From Hydra vulgaris (taxonomy: Eukaryota > Cnidaria > Hydrozoa > Anthoathecata > Hydridae), in contig NC_088920.1 of the NCBI RefSeq assembly GCF_038396675.1, positions 64,412,001 to 64,476,000 of the forward strand: a stretch of DNA of 64,000 nucleotides. The letters are read 5' to 3'. The first letter of the stretch is position 1, and each line of letters starts with the position of its first letter. The notes under the pieces were generated by a model, which was given only the letters and a program-made list of their open reading frames with translations, was not told where the DNA came from and searched no databases. Below are positions 54,763-64,000 of this stretch, in pieces. Position numbers and translations under genes: made by a program.

Positions 54763-55375
54763 ACTTTATTCTTTTTTTCTATGCGTAGGAAACTGTGTAA
54801 AGTTTTGTCATCGAAAACCATTATTATTTATTAAAAATAACATATATGTATATACATACACATATGTATATATGGACATTAGCCATAAGTCATAAGCTAA
54901 ACCAGCTAACTCCAACTTTTGCAAATTTTCTTTTCAATAAATTTTAAATCGGCACGTAAGATCTCATTGAAAAATCTTTTTTTTTTATATTTATTTTTGG
55001 CATTATATACTAAAAATATAAAAACTCATTGAAAGAATTAGAACTCCTTGAAAATTCATTTTTAATTCATAATTTTGGTATTAAATACCAAAAGTTTAAA
55101 TTAAAAAAAAAGATTTTACAATGAGTTCTTAAATGACGATTTAAAAATTATAGAAAATTTTTTTATTGATTTAAAAGTATTTAGAGATGAGTTGTTTAAG
55201 TATTTTTGGTAACTCATTTGTTAAACGGGTTAGGACGACGGTATGTTATAGAGAGTTTTATTTTTTTAAAGTTACTGTAAAGCGTAGTTACTTTGGTGCT
55301 AAATTTATTTTATTTTCAAAAACTTTATTTTTAAATTGAGTTGGGGTAGCTCTTATTCTATATTTAAACTTGAAC
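54763..55375. other. Intergenic, no gene recognised
   Basis: AT-rich. ATATATGTATATACATACAC/ATATGTATATAT at about 54841-54877 is a short palindromic run. Confidence 0.35.
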
Positions 55376-55475
55376 TTGTTCAAACATAGAATGGGAGTGA
55401 TGTTGTATGTTCAAACGTAGAATGGGAGTGATAACTGTTGTATGTTCAAACGTAAAAAGAGAGTGATATTGTATG
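55376..55475. repeat. Minisatellite, about 32-36-bp unit, 3 copies
   Basis: TGTTCAAACRTAGAATGGGA followed by GTGATRTTGTA. The second copy has a 4-bp insertion (AACT). Confidence 0.85.
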
Positions 55476-56540
55476 TTTGTAGAATATTTTGCATTATGTT
55501 GATTTTTTATGTGTTTAATGCATTCCCTACTTAAGGGGTTCCCTACAGTGGGTTGGCATGCCTAAATTTATTTTAAAAAAATATAACTTTGAATGTTTTT
55601 ATTTTTGATAAGGGCAACTTAATACAGTTTTATGGGTGCTTGCTCATGGCGTATATTAAATAGCTATTTATAAAAGAAAAATAAACAAAGTTTTAATTAT
55701 TTTTATAATAAAAAAGATTTTGTTTTAAGAAGCAGTGTTATATTCTCTTTATATCTCTTATGTTCTGTGACATTTTTGTATTGATGGCATTTATTTTAAT
55801 ACTCTATAATGAATCCTGATTGATAAGCACAACAAGAAATTTTGACGATAGGGTTCCTTCAAAAACAGAGTTGCCTAAACTTGGTAAAAGTTGTACAGTT
55901 AAAGGTGACAGTTTTTTATCTTTTTTTTTATTTTTATTTTTCAGTAGTATTATAGATTTTTCTGTATCGGACGTCATTGTTAGAAAAAAATTAAAAATAC
56001 AACTACAAATTATATAACTTTTAGAAAAAAGTTAAGTTCTTGCGCAAAAATTCGAAAAAAAATTTTAATTTTGTTTTAGAAGATAGTATTTTTAAAAAAA
56101 TTAAGAACTAAAATTGACTAATATTTAAAATAAAACAGAAAAATATATTAAAGTCCATAAAAAAAAGTCTAGAAAAAAGCTACAAATAGGGTCCTTATCG
56201 GAAAAGTAATTGTTTTTCGCTTGTTTGAAACAAACGTATAGTTGTGATTGTTTAAAAAGCACTTTAAAAATTTTTATATTTTTGTCTTTTTAAGGGCTTT
56301 TTTTTTTTTAACAATTTTGCTTATTTTGTTTTACCTTTAGAAGAATAGAAGAAAAAAAACTTCAAAATAACAAACAAAACTCTGTTTTTAATGATCACTG
56401 CAATTTTTCAATTAATAATAACAAAGATTCTATCGATCTAATGGAAACTGTTGATTTAAAAAATCTTTAAAACTGTCTTTCTAAATAACTTATTTGCAGC
56501 GGTTGTTTTTTTCGTTGTACATTTAGGTAAAATCATAATT
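55476..56540. other. Intergenic, no gene recognised
   Basis: AT-rich. GGGTGCTTGCTCATGGCGTA ... ATAGCTATTTATAAAAGAAA near 55634-55685 is the weak relative of 35.58 kb. No gene. Confidence 0.35.
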
Positions 56541-57007
56541 GGTCTTTTACCATCTACAACACACTTTGATTTGACGCACCAACTTCATAACAATTTTACA
56601 CATAGGGCATTGTTTAAGCTTTGCAATTACTTTTGCCTGAAATGCATCTATAGAATAACTTTCTTTAAGTGTTTTTTTTTTCTCCTTTGAGTTATTAACA
56701 GACTTTACAAGTTTTAGCACATCTTGACTTTCCATGAAGCCATGGACTTAAGTTACTTATAGTTGGTTTTTGTCTTTCATTTCTTTTAGACGACTTAATT
56801 TTTTAAATTGTCAATAGACCTGACATTTAATTAAGAATAATGCTTTTTTCATATAAGTCCGTAATCGTTATCTGTAGTGACAAACATTTTTCTTTCCAGC
56901 TTGAAGCTTCTCTTTCCAATTTATTTGGCTATTTTTTTGTTTCATTGATAAAGGAGAACTTATTTTGCCATTTAGAACTGATGGAATATTTGTAACATTA
57001 GGCTAAG

Positions 57008-57034
57008 CAGCTGATAAATATAGTTTATCAGCTG
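57008..57034. repeat. Short palindrome bordering the satellite
   Basis: CAGCTGATAAA and TTTATCAGCTG around TATAG. The satellite's first units follow directly. Confidence 0.85.
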
Positions 57035-57035
57035 T

Positions 57036-57685
57036 TAAACAACATCACAGTTAAACAACAGTTTAACTGTGATGTTGTTTAACATCACAGTTAAACTGTG
57101 TTTAACATCACAGTTAAACTGTGTTTAACATCACAGTTAAACTGTGTTTAACATCACAGTTAAACTGTGTTTAACATCACAGTTAAACTGTGTTTAACAT
57201 CACAGTTAAACTGTGTTTAACATCACAGTTAAACTGTGTTTAACATCACAGTTAAACTGTGTTTAACATCACAGTTAAACTGTGTTTAACATCACAGTTA
57301 AACTGTGTTTAACATCACAGTTAAACTGTGTTTAACATCACAGTTAAACTGTGTTTAACATCACAGTTAAACTGTGTTTAACATCACAGTTAAACTGTGT
57401 TTAACATCACAGTTAAACTGTGTTTAACATCACAGTTAAACTGTGTTTAACATCACAGTTAAACTGTGTTTAACATCACAGTTAAACTGTGTTTAACATC
57501 ACAGTTAAACTGTGTTTAACATCACAGTTAAACTGTGTCTAACATCACAGTTAAACTGTGTCTAACATCACAGTTAAACTGTGTTTAACATCACAGTTAA
57601 ACTGTGTTTAACATCACAGTTAAACTGTGTTTAACATCACAGTTAAACTGTGTTTAACATCACAGTTAAACAACAGTTGTTTATT
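57036..57685. repeat. Palindromic satellite, 23-bp unit, about 25 copies
   Basis: The unit is TTTAACATCACAGTTAAACT plus GTG, of which CACAGTTAAACTGTG is a 15-bp dyad. Copies are almost identical; two have C for T (GTGTCTAACATC, about 57536-57563). Both edges carry variant AACAACATCACAGTTAAACA and ACAACAGTT units arranged as inverted repeats. A single strand could fold into a chain of hairpins. Confidence 0.97.
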
Positions 57686-58110
57686 ATTAAGGTGCTTTTT
57701 TTATTGAACAGTCTTTTTGAATTTCCTCTACTAACATTCACCCTATTGGAGTTAATCATTTTGCATAAATCCAACGTTTAAGCTTTTATTAGTAATACCG
57801 ACCTTCTTATCAGCTTTCTGTATCGACTCTTGCGCAGCCCACTTGTCCCACGCACTTGCAAGAGATAACATAAAAGCTTTTCTATCAATTGTTTGATGTT
57901 GACTAAAAAAATTTTCTTGTCTTGCTGATTTGATCGAGAAGTTGCGTTAACCCAGTGGTTTCTGGAGGGAAGATATATAAATGTATTTCTTTTTCTCTAA
58001 GATATCGAAGTAAGGTATATTGAAAGCAAGAATTGTGACCATCGCTCACATCAACAGGACAAAGTATGCCTCTTGAAATTAAGTGTCGAACAAATAATTT
58101 ATAAAATTAA

Positions 58111-58985
58111 GTAAAAATTTGTGATCTTTTGATCCATTCACTTTTGTCAAAACCAATAAGTTTGGAATACTTCGAACATCATTTAGTGGAGCCATCTGGA
58201 TAGCAATTTCTTGAGTACGAAATATTACATGGCAGATGCATTATTCACATAAATAATTATTTAAGGAATAAAAATGTGTCTGACGTTTCAAAATTTAAAA
58301 CTATGTTGTCTTAAAATATATTTATTTTCAAATTAGTCATTTTTTGACAATATCCACTTATACTAATAAGCACTTTTATTTATAGAAATTTATTTTCTAT
58401 ATATAAAAAAAAATTTATATATAAAAAATTAAATTTATGAAATAGGTTTCAATATCTAGTTTTACATAGCATAATATAATAGTTTAAAGTTTAAAATTGT
58501 TTTTAGTATAATGTACTCGATAATGACACCCACCAAATACTAATCCGGTAGCTGAACCATTAACACCATAGTTAACTAACTGTGGTGTTTTATCTTGATT
58601 AATAAGTCAATTTGACTAATCCGATAACGAAATTCTTCTTAATTTTCTTCAATCACGATGCCGCAAACCACCAATTCTTTTGCAAGATCATCTAAAATTT
58701 AGTAAACACTCTTTCAAATTCTCCTTTAAAAACTATATTCGACTAAATACACATTTCATATTTTTTAATCTATTTTACTGACTTATTTCAATAAAGTAAT
58801 TTAATCTGATTCCAAACTCCTGTAAAAACAAACTGTTTACTTTTGTGATACTTAAAATTTGTTATAACCCATTTCACGAGTGCAATTCATTGATCTATTT
58901 TTTTTTTTTTTTTCATTTTTATTTTTTTTATTTTTTTTTATTATTTATTTATTTTGCCGTTGACAAATATTACAAAAAAGATATT
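58111..58985. other. Intergenic, no gene recognised
   Basis: AT-rich. ACACCATAGTTAACTAACTG then TGGTGT at about 58564-58590 is an imperfect hairpin, and a T run of about 15 lies at 58898-58912. Confidence 0.35.
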
Positions 58986-61900
58986 ACAATAAAAGAAAAA
59001 TCCTGGCCGGTGCAAGAAGAAGACAGGTTGTCTTATCACAGAGCTCCGTCACACAAAAATTTACATGCACAATAAATGATAAAAGACAAAAAGACAGTAT
59101 AAATACAAAAAAAAAAACAAATCAAATACTTCAGCAATAAAATAATTTGTTGCTAACGATCTTCCAGCAGAATAATTTTAAAAATAAAAAAGTAAAAACG
59201 ACAGAAAATCATGAAAGTTATAAAAACACAAAAAAAAATGCGTTGTTTAATTAAAAAAAAAAGCAATATATGTAAACATAAGTATTTGGGCTGATTATTT
59301 AATATCATCAAAAATATGAACGAAAAAGACAATTTTATTTTCGTTATCTTTTCTACTAATGGTTAGAAACCATTTTAATAAAAGCTAAAGAAAGTGATAA
59401 AGATTTAATTTATTTTCAAGCGATTCAGTCTAAACCTTTAAATTGTTTTCAAAAAAGGTATTTGAAATCTAATATATCGAATTCCATGTTCAGTAAATAC
59501 CGTTTTGAATCATCCTTAAAAATTTGCAAAGTGCAGTTTAAAACGAAGTTTTGTTTTTTACTGAAGATTGAAAGAAATTTTTTCCAAACTAAAGGTCCCC
59601 GATATTGAATTTGGTACGAACTTAATTTAAGAAGGTTTATGGGAACCACAAAGTTATTCAGTGAAAATTAGGTTGGATATTTATGGGAGATTTCATCAAA
59701 GTAGGATTGAAATATTACTGGAGAAAACCCAAGTTTTGCTTTAAACATAAATAACATAACTTGATGAATATTTAGCTTATAAATATTTAAAGCTCCAAGC
59801 TGATGTAAGAGAGGTTTGCATTATGTTTTTCTATTTGCCCCAAATACTATCCTGCAAGCATGTTTTTGTTTACTATAAATTTTTTTTAGTTTAGTGTGAT
59901 TAGTGCTACCCCAGGAAATGTTACAGTATGAAAGATAACTGTGTATAAACGAAAAATAAAATTTTTTTAAAGACTCGTTATTAAGAAAAGGTTTTGTTCG
60001 GTATAACATGGCAATATTTTTTGAGATCTTACCTTCAATATATTTAATATGAAATTTCCATGACAATTTTTCATCTAAGAGCACTCCCAGAAAGTTTGTA
60101 GTCAATTCCCTTTTAATTATTTTATCATTGATTAAAAGATTGGGTAGTTTAAGAGGAATATTCTCGGCTTTACTAGGTTTATGGAATAGGATAAATTTTG
60201 TTTTCTCTACATTTAATGATTGTCGGTTACTTCTAAACCACTCGTTGATCTTATCTAATTCTTCGTTAAATATTTTAAAAAGAACAGTAATATCTTTGTG
60301 AGAATAAAACAAATTAGTGTCATCTGCAAATAAGATAGTATTTAATACTTTTGATGATAAATATAAGTCATTTATATAAAGTAAGAACAATAATGGTCCC
60401 AAAATAGAACCTTGGGGTACTCCACAAGTTATTAAGTTGTTTTTTGAGTCTTTTGTTTCTTTAAGTACAAACTGCTTTCTGTTAGTTAAGTATGATCTAA
60501 ACCAAAGTAAACTTTGATTTTTAACACCATAGTTTTCTAATTTTTTCAAAAAAATTTCATGATTTACTGTTTCGAAAGCTTTGGATAAATTAATAAAAAC
60601 CCCTATTGTATAGCAATCACTATTAAATCCATTTGATATATGCTTAACTTATTCAATTATTGCATGGTTAGTAGAATGATTTTTTTTAAAACCGTATTGA
60701 TTTTTATATAAAATCTTATTTTCAGATATTTATAAAGTCTGTTGTACATAATGCGTTCAATTAGTTTAGAAAAGCAGGGTAAGACTGAGATTGGTCTGTA
60801 GTTTGAAATATTGGTCTCATCGCCAGATTTGAAAATAGGTGTTATTTTTGCAATTTTTAGTTTATCTGGAATATGACCCGATTTAAGGGAGAGATTAAAA
60901 ATATGGAATAATGAGGGTTGGATAATATCAAAAACAGATTTAATTACATTAACATTAATTTGATCTATACCTGCACTTTTATTTTTTTTCAGACTATTAA
61001 AAGCAGTATGTAGTTCACTTTTGGTTAAAATCGGTTCTTCCATAATTAAATCAGTTATTGCAAGATATGAATCAATTTTTTTTTGACCAACTGGAATTTT
61101 CGCTGCTAGGTTTGGGCCAACATCAAGAAAAAAATTGTTTAATTTCTCAATAATAACTTCTTTATGATAAGTCATTTTTCCCTCAATAATAAGTTTTTGC
61201 GGTAAGTTATTTTTTTCAATTTTATTTTTCCCAATTAAGTCTCTAATAACACTCCATGTTTTTTGAGGGTTTCCTTTGTTTTTTTCAAGCAGTTTAGCAT
61301 AGTAATTTACTTTTGATCGTTTTTTAGTTTTTTCAAATAAACTTTTATAATTTTTGTAATTAGTTTCATTTTTATAAGTTTTATTTTTTAAATATTTATC
61401 ATAAAACTTTTGTTTTTTCCTTGATGATTTTAGTAGGCCTTTGGTCATCCATGGGGATACAACCGACTTTGAGTTTATTACTTTCACTTTTAAAGGAAAA
61501 ATGTGCAATGCCTTATCATACATTTTAGAAAATTGGTTTAGAAATAAATCAAAAGCATTATTTACATCGTGTGATTGCAGTACAAGATTCCAATCGACGT
61601 AATTATTTAATAAATTTTTAAATTGGCATATGGAACTTTCATTGATTAGTCTCATGAATACTGTTGATTTGTGGGTAGCATTATTTAGAGTAACGCTCTC
61701 AGTAATAAGGAATATAGGAAAATGATCGGTTAAATCAGTCTTGATTATACCAGTTTTAAAACGGCTATTATGAAAATTGTTAGTTATAACATTATCTAAT
61801 AATGTCGATGATATTTTAGTTACTCTTGTTGCTTTGTTTATAGTTGGGATAAGGTTGTATTCGAGAAGAATATCAATAAAAGTTTTTGCTTCACTATTTA

Positions 61901-62220
61901 AGGCTTTTAATGGTTGAGTAAGTCAATGTTGATATCCCCAACTACGTAAACATGCTTTTGCAATATATTTTTTGTGTTTAGGAATGTGCGCAGATAAGTT
62001 TTGAATGTTTTTAAACTACTAGCTGGTGTTTTATAAATAGCATTAATTATAAAATTATTAGCTAATTTATTTATTATCTCAACGCATAATGCCTCACAAT
62101 CTGTATTGTTTACATTAAGATCTTTACGCTGAATAAAATCAATAGAATTGTGAACGTATATGATCTATTCATAGTGACAATTTCTTGTCTTTTTAAAGAA
62201 ACATTGACATGTTTAGCGTC
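58986..62220 (-). mobile_element. CR1/L2-type LINE, long decayed copy
   Basis: Minus-strand order is 3' part of the endonuclease (about 62165-61660), RT (61655-59821), C-terminal region (59815-59449), a UTR of about 400 bp, and a 3' hairpin at about 59050-59000 (GATAAGACAACCTGTCTTCT). The 5' end is missing: the endonuclease begins in mid-domain, as in a 5'-truncated insertion. Protein and 3' end match the plus-strand LINEs at 11.9 and 63.1 kb. Confidence 0.85.
59449..62165 (-). pseudogene. LINE ORF2 (endonuclease-RT), broken
   Basis: Endonuclease C-terminal part: HVYVVGDINIDLLNH, frameshift near 61918, then LLDNVITNNFHNS and LTDHFPIFLI. RT fingers (61655-60657): KKNKSAGIDQINVNVIKSVF, then SNYRPISVLPCFSKLIERIM. 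A frameshift near 60710 and a TAA near 60637 follow. RT palm: motif A reads VFINLSKAFETV, so the first catalytic Asp is Asn (codon at 60589-60591). Motifs further on are intact: GVPQGSILGPLLFLLYINDL and FADD. Another frameshift near 59825, a stop near 59675, then QIQYRGPLVWKKFLS to the end. It would nick DNA and prime reverse transcription; this copy is dead. Confidence 0.85.
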
Positions 62221-63070
62221 CCATTGTTTCCAAAACGGCTTACTCAGGCTAGAAATAAAAATACAAAAATAGTAAAGCTAACTTTTCAATACTGTAGTAA
62301 AGAAAAAAAAATTGTCAATACAAGTAAGACTTTGCATTATTGATTTTCTTTTTCTGTAAATTTGTTTGAAACTGACATGGACACAGAAACTTACAACTTC
62401 AATATTTAATAATACAATAACATTTTTTTACCTTTTCTTCAAAATACCTTTCCTTCCATATGCAGTAAAAGTAATAAACTTTCTTCTATCTTTTTGTTAA
62501 CATGATCTCGAATTTTTAACACACCCATAATAAAATTTGATATTGCAGAATATCCTCGTTTTCCATCAATTTTGCACCATTCTACAACTTTGTTTATCTG
62601 TTTGTTTCATCTTTATTTTATCTTTAATTACTTTATAATTGCTTTAGATTTTTTCCTTGGCTTTTTAATTACAGAACGTGCAATCGTTGCTACTCTTAAA
62701 GTAAACTTTGGCATCATTATTATTTTTATCTTTAATAACAAACAGTTTAAACGTTTGCAACAATTACTGTACAAATAAAAAAATTTAAAAACACAGAACA
62801 GCAATTTTCTTATTATTAAGTCTTTTTTTGAAATTGTTAAATATGAAGCCATTAAAGCTAAAAGTTTTTAAAAGAAATTGAACTGTTATAAGAATTACTT
62901 CCATCATTCAAAATAAACTTTAAGATATAAAAGGAAGAAGAAAATAAAATATTATTAAATAATTTTAATGCATTATTTGGGTGAAATAAAATGATTTTTA
63001 TATTTATTTTAAAAAACCATTAATTAATTCCAGATTTCTTACTATTATATAATACTTATATAAGACAGAT
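62221..63070. other. Intergenic, no gene recognised
   Basis: AT-rich spacer between two LINE copies in opposite orientation. Open frames on both strands at 62.57-62.85 kb overlap each other and look compositional. Confidence 0.4.
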
Positions 63071-63074
63071 AATA

Positions 63075-64000
63075 ACATGCAAGAGTTATACCAGTTAAAA
63101 CTGCAAGAGTTATACCAGTTCTCAAATCGGGTGATCCTTCTAATGTCTCTAATTATAGACCTATCTCCATTCTTCCTTGCTTCTCTAAAATACTGGAACG
63201 AGTAATGTAAATAGACTATTCTCTTTTCTAGAAACAAATAATATTTTATACAACAAACAATTTGGGTTCAAAAAAGGTCATTCAACTGATCATGCTATTC
63301 TTAAACTTGTTCATGATATTTTTCGAGCCTTTGATAACAAAGAGTATACATTAGGTATTTTTATAGACCTTAGCAAAGCCTTCGACACAGTTGACCACCA
63401 TATCTTAGTAAAAAAACTAGTAAATTACGGAGTTAAGAATGCAAATATAGTTTGGTTTAAAAGCTACTTGTCTGATAGAAAGCAGTATGTTTCTTATGAT
63501 GGTAGTAAAACTGACAATAGGACAATCACTTGTGGAGTTCCTCAAGGATCCATTTTAGGACCGCTTTTGTTTTTAATTTACATTAACGACTTAAGCAGAG
63601 CTTCGAATATTTTAGACTCTGTTTTGTTTGCTGACGATACCAATTTATTTTATTCCCATAGTAACATAAAAACTCTATTTAAAACAGTCAACGAAGAACT
63701 GTTAAAAGTAACTGAATGGTTTAATACAAATAAATTGTCATTAAACTTAACCAAAACTAAGTATATTTTTTTTCATCGCTTTTATCAAAGAGACGAAATT
63801 CCTCTAAAGCTCCCAAATATTAGCATCGGGAATCAATTTATAAAAAGAGAACACTCAATGAAGTTTCTAGGTGTTCTTCTTGACGAAAATATCACCTGGA
63901 CAAACCACTTAAAACTAATCGAAAATAAAATTTCTAAAAATATTGGCATACTTTATAAGGTAAAACCTTATCTAAATCAAACTTGCTTAAAATATATCTA
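63075..64000 (+). pseudogene. CR1/L2-type LINE RT, 5'-truncated, continues past window
   Basis: It starts abruptly in the RT fingers (ARVIPVLKSGDPSNVSNYRP, LPCFSKILERVM). A one-base frameshift follows at about 63205. From 63210 to the window end the frame is open for 263 codons: FGFKKGHSTDHAILKL, motif A GIFIDLSKAFDTVDHH with both Asp present, GVPQGSILGPLLFLIYINDL, FADDTNLFYSH, and FLGVLLDENITW. A 20-bp segment, CTGCAAGAGTTATACCAGTT, is duplicated at the 5' junction (about 63078-63121). The catalytic palm is intact, unlike its minus-strand neighbour, but truncation and frameshift prevent autonomous function. Confidence 0.85.

Larger units (their letters stand above)
56541..58110 (-). pseudogene. 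DDE_1 (pogo/Tigger-like) transposase relic split by a satellite
   Basis: Minus-strand order: 58110-57900 reads GILCPVDVSDGHNSCFQYTL, then REKEIHLYIFPPETTGLTQL followed by LDQ, the DDE_1 block with the DGH Asp and the PPxTTxLTQPLD motif. 57895-57740 reads KAFMLSLASAWDKWAAQESI then VGITNKSLNVGF. About 57000-56865 and 56735-56547 may be the C-terminal tail (PNVTNIPSVLNGK; SQDVLKLVKSVNN). The 23-bp satellite (57036-57685) lies between. Several stops and frameshifts; inactive. Confidence 0.6.

Noticed and set aside
57036..57685. CRISPR-like array
   Set aside because: Repeats are contiguous with no unique spacers, the DNA is metazoan, and no cas genes are near. It is a tandem satellite.
57036..57685. 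Array of recombination signal heptamers
   Set aside because: The unit has CACAGTT and AACTGTG, not CACAGTG, and no nonamer; the likeness to the 37-kb element ends is superficial.

Overview
The window looks like nuclear DNA of a cnidarian, most likely Hydra or a close hydrozoan relative. This is inferred from the very AT-rich base composition, eukaryotic splice signals, a metazoan SOX gene, and a dense mix of hAT, CMC/Chapaev-like, pogo, Mutator-like, Harbinger and CR1/L2-type elements like that known from Hydra. There are no bacterial-style operons. Species identity is an inference; no marker gene settles it.

Only two coding units look alive. (1) A single-exon SOX group B transcription factor lies on the minus strand (16297-17460), with an intact HMG box and about 1.6 kb of non-repetitive upstream DNA. 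(2) An apparently complete DNA transposon (31643-35531) has matched CACGGTG termini, a TCTT target-site duplication and a five-exon transposase gene of 697 codons whose reading frame closes across all four GT-AG introns. Its N-terminal cysteine pattern resembles the zinc-binding region of vertebrate RAG1, and its C-terminus carries a conserved Glu block comparable to the one ending the RAG1/Transib core.

The rest is transposon strata. 1-5 kb: a decayed hAT element (TSD CATACCAT), a second hAT-like element and a MITE. 5-7.4 kb: a pogo-type element interrupted by a 923-bp hAT MITE with perfect TSD. 8.6-9.6 kb: a pogo-like MITE and a Tc1/Tc3-type relic. 11.9-13.7 kb: a LINE 3' end and SINEs. 15-18 kb: the SOX locus. 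19-21.3 kb: minisatellites and a Mutator-like relic. 23-31 kb: LINE scraps, minisatellites and palindromes. 31.6-35.5 kb: the intact RAG1/Chapaev-like element. 36.6-39.6 kb: a LINE relic interrupted first by a SINE head and then by an element (37310-39470) whose two ends look like 23-RSS and 12-RSS signals, with a 5-bp TSD. 40-57 kb: palindromes, a G-rich tract, a LINE endonuclease relic, SINEs, MITEs and relics of an unclassified transposon protein family. 57.0-57.7 kb: a 23-bp palindromic satellite inside a DDE relic. 59-62.2 kb: a decayed minus-strand LINE. 63.1-64 kb: a better-preserved plus-strand LINE that runs off the window.

One theme links many repeats. The SINE tails and the LINE 3' ends share a small hairpin whose stem bases differ between copies but stay paired, as expected if one reverse transcriptase recognises them all.
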